Below the pieces are notes generated by a model that worked only from the letters and a program-made list of their open reading frames with translations, had not been told where the DNA came from and searched no databases. DNA of 15,412 bases from QHXQ01 sp036389375. Lineage in GTDB: Bacteria; Acidobacteriota; Blastocatellia; Pyrinomonadales; Pyrinomonadaceae. The stretch lies in contig DASVQA010000170.1 of NCBI GenBank assembly GCA_036389375.1, positions 1-15,412 of the forward strand, read 5' to 3'. Positions 6,243 to 14,082 of this stretch are shown one piece after another (position 1 is the stretch's first letter; each line of letters opens with the position of its first letter). The position numbers and the translations under genes were made by a program.

Positions 6243-8417
6243 ATGCATGCGCTAGACACAGACCAGAGTGCCGAGAGCAGCCGCGCACCGAAAGCAGCGG
6301 CCGGCTCTTTGCCTGAGACGCCGGAGCGGCCGCGGCCGCTCGGCCATTTTCCCACGCTGCAACGTCAGGCCGATCAATGCGCCTGCGGCGGCGGGTGTCC
6401 GCGCTGCCGGACGAAGGGGCAGGCGGGCGGCGCACACACCGCACAGCCGGAGAGTGCCGCTACGTTGGTGCAGCGGGTGCTTGGCACGGACGGTCAGCCG
6501 CTCGACGCGCAACTGCGCGCCGGGATGGAGACGCGCTTCGGGCACAACTTCGCAGACGTGCGCGTGCATACGGATGCGGCGGCAGCGGCCTCCGCGCAGG
6601 CGGTTGCGGCCAACGCTTACACGGTCGGGCGCAACATAGTCTTCGGCGCGGGGCGTTATGCGCCGCAGACGACGGCGGGGCAGCGCCTCATCGCGCACGA
6701 ACTGACACACACACTCCAGCAGCAACCGGGCACAGCCGGCCGGCTCATGCCGAGCGGTGCGCCGGAAATCGTCAGCCCGCACGATGCGTCGGAGCAGCAG
6801 GCGGACTCGGTCGCAGAACGCATCGCTTCGGGTGCGACCGTTGCGCCGCTCGCGCCTGTCGCTTTGTCAGCGCCGCGCCTTGCCCGTCAGCCCGCGAGCG
6901 CTGCGCCGAAGAAGGCAGATGAACATGACGCGCCGACGGCGGAAGCAAACAAGGACGAAGCGAAGAAGGACGACGCAAAGAAAGACGAAGCGAAAAAGGA
7001 TGACGCGCCGCCCGCCGGCAGTTCGCCCAAGTGGCCTTGGTACGTCCTCGACAAGCTCATCGTGAAGATGCCGGCGCGTTGGTCGGCCGCTTATCAGGCG
7101 GCCAAGAGTTCCAACAGCTTTTCGCTCATCGATCCGAGCGTGCCGCGCGAGCTGGCGCACAAAGAGTTGATGGCGCTCCTGAACATCGCGCATGCCGGCT
7201 GGTTAACGCAGATGTCGCCCTACAAACCCACCTTCAGTCAGGGCATTGACATGGCCGAGACGCTGTCGGGCGTCTCCGACACGTGGCTCAATCTGATCTC
7301 GCTCGGCATCCATTACGATCTGAACAAGTATCTGAAGGACGAGTTTCCAGCCATTGCGCTCAACAATCTCGGCTGGACGATTCTCTACGGGCTGGTCGCG
7401 CAGGGCGCGTTCTCGACCGCCAACTATCTGTTTGAATCGGACGACATTGATTTCACGGCCATCCTGAGCAAGGGCGCGAAGAAATTCACGGACGCGCCGA
7501 CCGGCTTCAAGTTCCCCGACGTGACGGGCGCAGTCGCGCGCCCCTTTCAACTCGCCAACGTGCCCGACCCACGTTGGAGTTCATTCTTCACGGCCACGCC
7601 GCCGGGCCTCAATTTCAAAATCTCCAACTGGAACGACCCGACCAAGCCGACCGACTACAAAGCGAATCTGGGCTTCAATGTCGCCAGCACCTTTGGCTTG
7701 CGCGACGACAAGACCGACCCGCGCAAAGGCATGGAGCTTTATCCTTACTTCAACCTCATCCACTCGGAGTTCAAACAGACGCCCGCGCCGGGCGCGCTGC
7801 AAAATCAGTGGCTCGGCGGCATGCTGCTCGGCGGAGATGGCTTTTACCCGTTTCTGGAAGTTGGCGGGAAAGAGACGGCGGGCGGCCAGCAGGCGGAATC
7901 CTACCAGCGTTTGGGCCTGCTCCTGCGCGGTTTGGGCCCGCTCGACATGTTGCAGGCGACGGGCGAGTTTGACGAGCGCGCCGACAGCGTGGAGAAACGG
8001 CGCGAGCGCGTGAACCTCGCCGCCAATTTCAACATCGCCGATTCGAGCCGGTGGCAGTTCAACGTGGGCGGCAGCGTGGGCGGTCTCTTGCCGGAGGGCG
8101 ATGCGCGCGGCGCGCTCGATGTGGCCGCGCAGGCGGGGCTTTACTACAAGCAACCGGGGCAGGGCAGCGAGCCGGTGAAGACGGGCGCAGAGGTCGGCTT
8201 CTCGACGCGCCTAGCCGATCAGTTCGACGAAAAATCCGCGCGCCTGTGGAGCGGCAAAGGCTCGTTCACCATCAAAGACCTGTTCACCATCTCGCTTGAA
8301 TATCACAAGGTCACGGGCGAGCCGCTCAACCTCCAACTACCCACCGAGGACTTCCGCCTCATGTTCTATCCCGGCGTGGCCACCTTTGACCTAAACAATC
8401 TGGTCAAAAAGAAGTGA
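6243..8417 (+). CDS. DUF4157 eCIS cargo protein with unrecognised helical plus beta-barrel-like C-terminal domain
   Basis: 724 residues from the ATG at 6243, 23 nt after the previous stop; a GTG at 6201 would overlap that gene by 19 nt and is less likely. In order: a polar leader; CxCGGGCxxC (Cys 46, 48, 52, 55); the DUF4157 core (about 88-160) with LIAHELTHTLQQ (His152, Glu153, His156); an SEQQADSVAERI segment (183-194), here after the core rather than before it as in the upstream paralogue; an Ala/Pro linker; and a charged K-K-D-E/D-A repeat (237-255). From residue 264 (WPWYVLDKLIVKMP) comes a helical region with a hydrophobic stretch at 372-396 (LNNLGWTILYGLVAQGAFS). Residues about 455-712 show ten or so predicted beta strands with alternating polarity, such as YKANLGFNVASTF, ELYPYFNLIHSEF, VNLAANFNI, WQFNVGGSVGG and FTISLEYHKV. 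This resembles an outer-membrane-type or pore-forming barrel, but no family is recognised. DUF4157 placement makes it a likely injected effector; pore formation is a hypothesis. Confidence 0.88.
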   Translation: MHALDTDQSAESSRAPKAAAGSLPETPERPRPLGHFPTLQRQADQCACGGGCPRCRTKGQAGGAHTAQPESAATLVQRVLGTDGQPLDAQLRAGMETRFGHNFADVRVHTDAAAAASAQAVAANAYTVGRNIVFGAGRYAPQTTAGQRLIAHELTHTLQQQPGTAGRLMPSGAPEIVSPHDASEQQADSVAERIASGATVAPLAPVALSAPRLARQPASAAPKKADEHDAPTAEANKDEAKKDDAKKDEAKKDDAPPAGSSPKWPWYVLDKLIVKMPARWSAAYQAAKSSNSFSLIDPSVPRELAHKELMALLNIAHAGWLTQMSPYKPTFSQGIDMAETLSGVSDTWLNLISLGIHYDLNKYLKDEFPAIALNNLGWTILYGLVAQGAFSTANYLFESDDIDFTAILSKGAKKFTDAPTGFKFPDVTGAVARPFQLANVPDPRWSSFFTATPPGLNFKISNWNDPTKPTDYKANLGFNVASTFGLRDDKTDPRKGMELYPYFNLIHSEFKQTPAPGALQNQWLGGMLLGGDGFYPFLEVGGKETAGGQQAESYQRLGLLLRGLGPLDMLQATGEFDERADSVEKRRERVNLAANFNIADSSRWQFNVGGSVGGLLPEGDARGALDVAAQAGLYYKQPGQGSEPVKTGAEVGFSTRLADQFDEKSARLWSGKGSFTIKDLFTISLEYHKVTGEPLNLQLPTEDFRLMFYPGVATFDLNNLVKKK
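6951..7007 (+). repeat. In-frame 15-nt tandem repeat encoding KKD(E/D)A units
   Basis: About four imperfect copies of a 15-nt unit (aag/aaa aag gac gaa/gac gca) encode a strictly alternating KDEA/KKDDA run at residues 237-255 of the second DUF4157 protein. It is a highly charged, probably helical or flexible spacer between the DUF4157 region and the C-terminal effector domain. Confidence 0.85.
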
Positions 8418-8457
8418 GCCACGCGCCGCGCAACTAAACGAGCGCGCCGCAAATACC

Positions 8458-8494
8458 AGCGCGCCCTGTGGTCGCATGAACCACAGGGCGCGCT
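8458..8494. terminator. Bidirectional hairpin terminator between convergent operons
   Basis: AGCGCGCCCTGTGGT (8458-8472) is a perfect 15-bp inverted repeat with ACCACAGGGCGCGCT (8480-8494) around a 7-nt loop. It lies in the 125-bp gap between two converging genes, 40 nt after the stop of the eCIS operon and 48 nt after the stop of the peptidase gene. There is no long T-run on either side, only A/T-rich flanks (gaaattatat on the + side, a short attt on the - side), so it may act as a weak intrinsic terminator or an RNA 3'-end stabiliser. Confidence 0.65.
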
Positions 8495-8542
8495 GAAATT
8501 ATATGGAGTTAATCTTCCTTGCGCCGCAGCCCGCACAGGTTG

Positions 8543-11500
8543 TTACTTATCGTCCAGTTTGCGGGCTGCGTTCAGGTTGTCGAAGTTCATGATCGCGTTG
8601 AAGACGAGGAAGTAGCTGCCCTGCGTCTCGCCGCGCCAGACCGGGTTGATCGAAAAGAGCACGACGTGCCCGCGTTCCACCGGCACATCCACGACCGCCG
8701 GGTGCTGCGCCAGTTCACCGCCGCCTTCCAATAGACCCGACACGAAGAGGTCGCGGTTGTCGGCGTAGCGGACGATGACGCGCGGGCGCTGCGCCGTCGG
8801 GATGACGAATGGATTGTTGCGCCGCTGCTCGTCCGTAAGTGGCACGGCCTGCCAGGTCTCGGCGGTCGGTTCTTCGGGCGCTTCGACAGGCGGGCGACCC
8901 TGCACCACGTCCGGATCGTCGGGCGTGCCGCGCCCCGTCGCGCGCTCGCGGTCGCCCGACGGTCGCCGCCCGCGCCCGCCCGCGATGTTGCTCACGTTGT
9001 AGATCGAAGGGCTGTCGGCATAGACCGAAAACGTCTCGTCGTAGCCGTAGGCGATAGGGCTGTTGGCGTCCACGAGCCGCGCGTGCAGGACTGTGCCGAC
9101 GAGTTTCATGCGCTGCGCGCGCGACGTGGCGACGCCCTGCGTCAGACCGAAGTTGATGGCGAGGTCTGAAGTGTCCGTCGCGGTGATGAGCAGACCGCCG
9201 CGCCGCGTGAAGTTTTGCAGGTTGGTGATGCCGGCGAGACCCAGGCCGGGGCGCATGTCGGGCGTCGAGTCGATCTTGCCGAGGTTGGGCGTGAGTTGCG
9301 TCGTCTGCCAGGGGATCGGATTGCCCCACATCGGCATGCCGTTGACAACCGATTGCGGGTCGCGCCCGACCGGCGCGAAGACGAGCACGTCATACTTCGC
9401 GTTCAGATTCTCGTCGCGGCTCACGTCCTGCGTGCTGATGTAGTCGTAAGGAATTTGCAGTTTGTCGAAGGCGAGCCGCCACCAGCCTTCATCCTGCGTG
9501 CCGATCCAAGAGTGGACGAGCGCGATGCGGGCCGCCCGCGCCGGGTGCGTCTTGATGGGCGGCGCGGCGGCGAGCGCGTGTGCGTGCAGACCCAAATCGG
9601 TGGCGGCGCGCTCGATCTCGGCCGGCGAGACGCCGCGCACGATGAACGTGCCGCGATTGAATTTCTGACCCTCACTCGTGAAGGCTTCTTCGGCCGTCTC
9701 GATGTTCGCGTTCTTCAGGCGGTAGCGGAGCGTGATGAGCGCGTTGTCGGCGTTGTGATTGATGGCGAAGATATTGCCCGTGCCGGTCATGCCGCCGGGC
9801 GCGCGCACCGCACCCGTCACACGCTCCAATGGCGCATCGAGCACCTTCGCATCCGTCACGCGCACGACACGCACGCCGTACAACTCGCCAAACGTCCAGC
9901 CGGTGTCGTCGTAAGGCTGACGCTGCGGATCGTTCGGACTCCAATATTGATAATCGAGCAGGGCATCCGCGATGCGCGAATAGGGCTGATCCATCCGCAC
10001 GACGTAGCTGCCGGCCGGGAACGTGCGCGTGTCGGGCGCGGCTTGCGTGCGCCCTTGCGCGGCGTTGCTGTTGCTGCTGCTGTTGCTATTGCTGTTGGCC
10101 GCTGCGTTGTTGCTGTTGGCGGCGGGTGCGCCTTGCGGTTTCGGTTTGCGCTTGGGCGCGACGGTGATGGTGAAGGGCGCGGTGGCGCGCGAAATTTCGC
10201 AGCCTTGTAGTTGAAGCGTGCGCAGCAGTTCCGCCTGCGTGCCGGGGCGCGGATCGTCGGCGGAGAAGATGTAAGCGGCCGGGCCTTCGTTCTTCGGCTT
10301 CTCGACCGAACGTTTACTCTTCAGATAAAAGTTGCGCAGAAACAACTGCTTGTTGTTGGCGAAGTAGTTGAGCGCGGTCAAAAGACCCGTCTGCTGATAG
10401 TTGTTGTTGTTGCGCTGCGACCATTTGACGCGCGGGAGCGGCGGGTTCTGACGATACCATGTGCGCTCGTATTCGTCGGGCGAGAGCGTGCGCTCGACCG
10501 TGTCCGCGCCCGCGTTGCCAAAGGTTTCGTAGAGCCGGCTGATGCCGTTGTGCGTCGCGGCGAGAAACATCAGGTAGCCGGGCGACCACGTATCGAACGT
10601 GCCGTGCGCGAAGACACCGGGCATGCCCATCTTGGTCATCTCCGAGACGTTGTTCCAGCCGATCATCTGCCACTCGTCAGTCAGGATCGGATCGAGCCAT
10701 GCGTTATACGGCCCGTCGCCAATCGTGTTGTCGTAGAGATAGGGCACGGACTCGTGCAGGTCGTGTATGACCTGCGCCTTCCAGTCGAGATAAGTGTTCA
10801 GGACGTTGCGCGTGAGATTGAGCGTGAGGCCCATCGCATCGCGGTTATTGTCGTGCGCGACGTAGTGGCCCCAGTAGACGAGCGGCGGCCAGTTCTCGCC
10901 GGGGTGCGCGAGATGCCAGTTGTAAACGTCCACCTGCCGGTCGCGCCCGTCCGCTTCGACGACGGGTGTGATCAGCGTGATGACGTTCTCGCGTATGTTT
11001 TTAATGTACGGACTCTCGTCCACCGCGAGCCGGTAGGCGAGTTCCATAAGCGCCGTCGGCGCGCCCGTCTCAGGCGAGTGGATCGTGCCGGTGATGTAAT
11101 AGACGGGCGTCGAGGCGGCGACGATGCGTTCGGCTTCGGCATCATTTAACTGGATCGTGCGCGGGTCGGCGAGTTTCGCCAGCCGCGCGCGGTTCTCGTC
11201 CAACTGCGCGATGAGTTGCTCGGATGCGACGGCGACCGCGATCATCTCGCGCCCCTCTTCGCTCTTGCCGATGGAATAGACCTTGACGCGCGGCGTGGCC
11301 TTCTCCAATAGCCGCATGTAGCGGTACACGTCGGCCGAATAAGGCAGCTTGCCCGGCGCGCCGGCCACGTCGCCAATCACAGCCTTCGGCGTCGGCACGG
11401 ACGTGGACGCGGGCAGGTAGTCCACGAGCGGCGAGAGAAAGAACGGCTCGGTCGTGTACTCACGAATCTTGCGCGTGTACTCCTCGTCAACTGCTTGCTC

Positions 11501-11617
11501 CGGAGCGCGCCCCGGTTTGATGGGCGTCGTTGTTTGCGCGCCCACCGTCAGGGCGACGAGCGCAAGCAGGCAGGCGCAGAGAGTGAAGCGACGGATGAAA
11601 GCTGGCGCGTGGTGCAT
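8543..11617 (-). CDS. Secreted M14-family zinc carboxypeptidase with C-terminal amidotransferase-like domain
   Basis: 1024 residues, ATG at 11617 with a good ribosome binding site. Residues 1-27 are a Sec signal peptide (basic start, hydrophobic core LCACLLALVALT, likely cut after VGA). The M14 catalytic domain covers about 90-370: zinc ligands His180 and Glu183 in TGTIHSPETGAP, Arg259 in HDNNRDAMGL (substrate carboxylate binding), the third zinc His in VIHDLHES (His288 by its D-x-H context), and the catalytic Glu364 in SRLYETFGN. This set is complete, so an active metallocarboxypeptidase is expected, acting in the periplasm or outside the cell. An Asn/Ser-rich linker (501-518) leads to a second half with a beta/alpha domain (about 695-850: ARIALVHSWIG, YDVLVFAPVG, NFTRRGGLLITAT) resembling the class I glutamine amidotransferase-like fold often found at the end of these long M14 proteins. 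A low-complexity Arg/Gly/Pro stretch follows (880-922). It is separated from the preceding gene on its strand by 209 bp and is probably transcribed alone. Confidence 0.93.
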   Translation of the reverse strand: MHHAPAFIRRFTLCACLLALVALTVGAQTTTPIKPGRAPEQAVDEEYTRKIREYTTEPFFLSPLVDYLPASTSVPTPKAVIGDVAGAPGKLPYSADVYRYMRLLEKATPRVKVYSIGKSEEGREMIAVAVASEQLIAQLDENRARLAKLADPRTIQLNDAEAERIVAASTPVYYITGTIHSPETGAPTALMELAYRLAVDESPYIKNIRENVITLITPVVEADGRDRQVDVYNWHLAHPGENWPPLVYWGHYVAHDNNRDAMGLTLNLTRNVLNTYLDWKAQVIHDLHESVPYLYDNTIGDGPYNAWLDPILTDEWQMIGWNNVSEMTKMGMPGVFAHGTFDTWSPGYLMFLAATHNGISRLYETFGNAGADTVERTLSPDEYERTWYRQNPPLPRVKWSQRNNNNYQQTGLLTALNYFANNKQLFLRNFYLKSKRSVEKPKNEGPAAYIFSADDPRPGTQAELLRTLQLQGCEISRATAPFTITVAPKRKPKPQGAPAANSNNAAANSNSNSSSNSNAAQGRTQAAPDTRTFPAGSYVVRMDQPYSRIADALLDYQYWSPNDPQRQPYDDTGWTFGELYGVRVVRVTDAKVLDAPLERVTGAVRAPGGMTGTGNIFAINHNADNALITLRYRLKNANIETAEEAFTSEGQKFNRGTFIVRGVSPAEIERAATDLGLHAHALAAAPPIKTHPARAARIALVHSWIGTQDEGWWRLAFDKLQIPYDYISTQDVSRDENLNAKYDVLVFAPVGRDPQSVVNGMPMWGNPIPWQTTQLTPNLGKIDSTPDMRPGLGLAGITNLQNFTRRGGLLITATDTSDLAINFGLTQGVATSRAQRMKLVGTVLHARLVDANSPIAYGYDETFSVYADSPSIYNVSNIAGGRGRRPSGDRERATGRGTPDDPDVVQGRPPVEAPEEPTAETWQAVPLTDEQRRNNPFVIPTAQRPRVIVRYADNRDLFVSGLLEGGGELAQHPAVVDVPVERGHVVLFSINPVWRGETQGSYFLVFNAIMNFDNLNAARKLDDK
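10064..10120. repeat. Low-complexity GTT/GCT trinucleotide tract inside the M14 gene
   Basis: On the + strand this reads as gttgctgttgctgctgctgttgct-like triplets; on the coding (-) strand it is AAC/AGC codons that give the Asn/Ser-rich linker at residues 501-518. It looks like a slippage-prone microsatellite kept in frame as a flexible spacer. Confidence 0.8.
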
Positions 11618-11622
11618 CGTGT

Positions 11623-11627
11623 TCCTC
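11623..11627 (-). promoter_or_regulatory. Ribosome binding site of the M14 carboxypeptidase gene
   Basis: GAGGA on the minus strand, 5 nt upstream of the ATG at 11617. It supports the start that gives an intact signal peptide. Confidence 0.6.
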
Positions 11628-11738
11628 GTTTGGCTGTGACAGGAGTAAGTTGTGCCGGGCGGACGAGTCGCGGGGCCGAGCGTGTTGATAACTGGCGATC
11701 AAAACACGAGACCCTGACGGACTTGCAGGCCGGCGAGC

Positions 11739-11788
11739 GGCGCAACTGATTATCATTTAAGGCGGCGGCATTCTAGCTCAGTTGCGCC
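11739..11788. repeat. 11-bp inverted repeat in the gap upstream of the M14 gene
   Basis: GGCGCAACTGA (11739-11749) and TCAGTTGCGCC (11778-11788) are perfect reverse complements separated by 28 nt. The spacer begins with an AT-rich stretch (ttatcatttaa) that on the minus strand contains GATAAT, a possible -10 element, without a convincing -35. The repeat lies 39-88 nt beyond the stop of the NTPase gene and 122 nt or more upstream of the M14 start. It could be an operator around the M14 promoter or a poorly formed transcription stop for the NTPase gene; the sequence does not decide. Confidence 0.45.
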
Positions 11789-11826
11789 CCCGCCTGCCAG
11801 AGTGGCCGCACGCGCTTGCGCGCGGC

Positions 11827-12495
11827 TCAGAGGCCGAACACGGCCGTTACGCGCCCGGCGAGATCGTCCTCAGTCGTCGTGGTGTCAACCTCGATGGCCG
11901 GCAATGCCAGCCGCGTCGTCTCAGCGCGCAGGATGTCCGTGAACATCCGGTCGCGTTCGAGCAGGTTGCGCAAGGCCCTTTCGGGGTCACTGGTCTTGGC
12001 GAGAAAGCCCCACGCCGCGCCGCCCCGACGCTCGACCACTGCCTGCCGGAAGGCGTGCGTCGGGAGCAGCCAGACGGCACGATTGGGCACGGCGAGGAGC
12101 GGCCGGACGAGGTGTGGCAACAATCGGAAGCCCTCGACGATGACACCATGCTCGCGCGGGAAGCTTAGGAGGTCTTCGATGATCATTTGGAAGCCCTCGC
12201 CCTGAAACCAGTGGAACGTCTCAAGCATGGTCGTCGGGGGTCGGTTCACCCAGCGCTCGTCCATGTCCATGGCCATGAACTTATGCAGCAGCGGGCTGTC
12301 TTCGTGTGCGCTGCGGCGGGCGTGATCCGCCATCACGTCGTCGGTCGCGTAAACGCGCAGACCGTGCTGAGCGGCTATGCGCCGGGCGATGGTTGATTTG
12401 CCTGCGCCGCTCCCGCCGCCGAGCCAGTAGACGTGTCGGAGTTGGGCCTGAAGCGCTGCACTCTCCGTAGTCTTTTCGTTCCACTTTGACAACAT
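11827..12495 (-). CDS. P-loop NTPase, small-molecule-kinase-like
   Basis: 222 residues. HVYWLGGGSGAGKSTIARRI gives a clear Walker A motif (residues 26-35, Lys33). The following RVYATDD (48-53) has the aspartates at the end of strand 2 seen in cytidylate/shikimate-kinase-like P-loop kinases, and HGVIVEGFRLLP (116-127) looks like the Walker B-side strand. The basic helix near 174-190 (RALRNLLERDRMFTDILR) could be a lid or contact region. There is no signal peptide or membrane segment, so it is cytosolic. The substrate cannot be read from sequence; a nucleotide or small-metabolite kinase or an antibiotic-phosphotransferase-type enzyme are all possible. The ATG at 12495 has only a distant purine-rich stretch upstream. 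It lies 48 bp after the TPR protein stop on the same strand, so it may share its transcript. Confidence 0.85.
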   Translation of the reverse strand: MLSKWNEKTTESAALQAQLRHVYWLGGGSGAGKSTIARRIAAQHGLRVYATDDVMADHARRSAHEDSPLLHKFMAMDMDERWVNRPPTTMLETFHWFQGEGFQMIIEDLLSFPREHGVIVEGFRLLPHLVRPLLAVPNRAVWLLPTHAFRQAVVERRGGAAWGFLAKTSDPERALRNLLERDRMFTDILRAETTRLALPAIEVDTTTTEDDLAGRVTAVFGL

Positions 12496-12543
12496 GGCGC
12501 GCTATACCCGCCTGATGCAAGCACCGGGTTTCGTGAGCGACTA

Positions 12544-14079
12544 TTAGTGCTTAACGGGCGCACGTTCTTCGGCGTCTATGCGCGCGAGCAGCGTGTTGGC
12601 GCGCGCACGCAGGCGGGCCGGTGCGCCGCTGCGAAACACGCGGCGCAGAGCATCGCGCGCCTCCGCCCAGTCGCCTTTGCGCACGTAGACCTCGGCCAAA
12701 ATGTAAGAGATGTCCGGGCGGTTGGGCGCGAGTACGAGCGCGCGTCTGAGTAAAGCCGTCGCCTCGTCCAACTGTTCGCCTGTGACCAGATTGACGAAGG
12801 CGAGCAGGCGATAAGATTCAGGGAAGGCGGGCGCAAGTTCGATAGCCCTGTTCAATTCGGCGCGCATCACGGTCGCCGCCTCCGGCGTGTATGCGTTGAC
12901 CGCCTGCGCCTCGTCCATGCCTTGCCGGCTCAGCCCGTAGGCGTAGTAGTAGTGCGCGAGATAGCTGTCGGGTTGCAGGGCGACCGCGCGCCGTAGATGA
13001 CTGACGGCATCGCGGAACATACGTTGGCGGGCCGCTGCGACGCCGAACGCGGCGTGCGCCGGGGCGAGTCGTTCATCCAGTTCAAGCGCGCGCCGCAGAT
13101 GTCTGGTCGCGTCTTCAAGCCGATCAATATGGAGCAGCAGATCGCCCTGATAGTATTCCGCTTCGGCTTCGGTGAGCGGCGCTGTTTGCCAGTCTGCGTC
13201 GAGCGCGACCGGGCGTGCGGCGTCCGTGTACTTGACGCCCGTGATCTCCTGCGCGAGATAGGCCGCCAACTCGCGTTCCATCCCCGCGTAGTCAACGCCA
13301 AAGCCTTTGCGGAAACCTTCTTCAACGGGCACGCCGGCCGCGCAGAGTTCGAGGAAGCGAAGGATTTGCAGTTGACGCCGCCCGCCATGACCTGAGATGA
13401 GGTAATGCACCAGCGCCCACGACTCGGCGTAGAAGATGCCGCTTTTGTCCGCCTCGTTATAGTCGGCCGAGTCGCGTTCGATGGCGAACAGCGTGGCGAG
13501 CGGCAACAGGTTGCGCGTGCGCAGGGTGCGTAAGTATTCCGCGATGGGCCGACCGATGACGGCCTTGCCGTCCGCATCCGAGAACTCGAACGTGCTGTAG
13601 TAGAGCGCCAGTCCCTCGTTCAACCAGTCGGGCATGCGCCGCGCGCGACTATCTATGAGCAGATGCACCGACTCGTGAAAAATTTTGGCGTAAGCATCGC
13701 GCGCGCGCCCGTCCACCGGCAGCGCGACGTAGTTTACGTCTAAGCCCGACTGAAAATAACCGGCGAAATCAACCGGGCGATTCTGATAGACGGGCCGGAA
13801 AGGTCTGTAGCTCTCCTCGTCCCGGAAGACGAACACGACGGTCGGCACGGTCGCGTGCAGGCCCGCGGCCGGAAACTGCGCGGCGAAGACCGTGCGGAAC
13901 TGCTCGAAGCGCCGCGCGATCTGCTGCATGTCCGCCGCTGCGGCGTCGCCCACGAACAGATAGTTGGGCGAGCGCACGGAGAGCCACGCAGAATCTTTGG
14001 CCGCACATGTGGCCTGAGCGGCCGGCGCGCTGAGCGCGAGCCAGAGGCAGATCGTCAGGAGCAAGCGCGCACGCTTCAT
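12544..14079 (-). CDS. Secreted peptidase-MA-like (gluzincin) protein with C-terminal TPR repeats
   Basis: 511 residues. Residues 1-23 form a signal peptide (RARLLLTICLWLALSAPAAQA, likely cleaved after AQA), so it acts in the periplasm or at the envelope. The catalytic part (about 30-280) has IFHESVHLL (His135, Glu136, His139) and, 15 residues on, WLNEGLALYYS with Glu155 as third zinc ligand, the arrangement of the peptidase MA family. A YAESWALVHYL helix (217-227) is also typical of that group. From about 305 to 500 there are tandem TPR-like helical pairs (YYQGDLLLHIDRLEDATRHLRRALELDE; AHAAFGVAAARQ; PDISYILAEVYVRKGDWAEA), expected to mediate protein contacts. The start lies 3 nt after the RND transporter stop, indicating translational coupling. 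Substrate is unknown; role in processing or assembly of envelope proteins is inference. Confidence 0.9.
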   Translation of the reverse strand: MKRARLLLTICLWLALSAPAAQATCAAKDSAWLSVRSPNYLFVGDAAAADMQQIARRFEQFRTVFAAQFPAAGLHATVPTVVFVFRDEESYRPFRPVYQNRPVDFAGYFQSGLDVNYVALPVDGRARDAYAKIFHESVHLLIDSRARRMPDWLNEGLALYYSTFEFSDADGKAVIGRPIAEYLRTLRTRNLLPLATLFAIERDSADYNEADKSGIFYAESWALVHYLISGHGGRRQLQILRFLELCAAGVPVEEGFRKGFGVDYAGMERELAAYLAQEITGVKYTDAARPVALDADWQTAPLTEAEAEYYQGDLLLHIDRLEDATRHLRRALELDERLAPAHAAFGVAAARQRMFRDAVSHLRRAVALQPDSYLAHYYYAYGLSRQGMDEAQAVNAYTPEAATVMRAELNRAIELAPAFPESYRLLAFVNLVTGEQLDEATALLRRALVLAPNRPDISYILAEVYVRKGDWAEARDALRRVFRSGAPARLRARANTLLARIDAEERAPVKH

Positions 14080-14082
14080 TGT

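Noticed and set aside
5680..6444. Minus-strand frame of 254 codons opposite the first DUF4157 gene
   Set aside because: It overlaps the HEGIH domain and the next gene start, has no domain signal and is explained as a GC-driven shadow.
6951..7007. Short regular repeats considered as a CRISPR or iteron array
   Set aside because: The units are contiguous 15-nt codon repeats with no spacers, lie in frame inside a gene and encode a charged linker.
11764..11812. tRNA-like stretch containing tagctcagttg, the consensus D-arm sequence
   Set aside because: No matching acceptor stem, anticodon arm or T-loop (GGTTCGAATCC-type) follows at the right distance. The match is part of the inverted repeat at 11739-11788.
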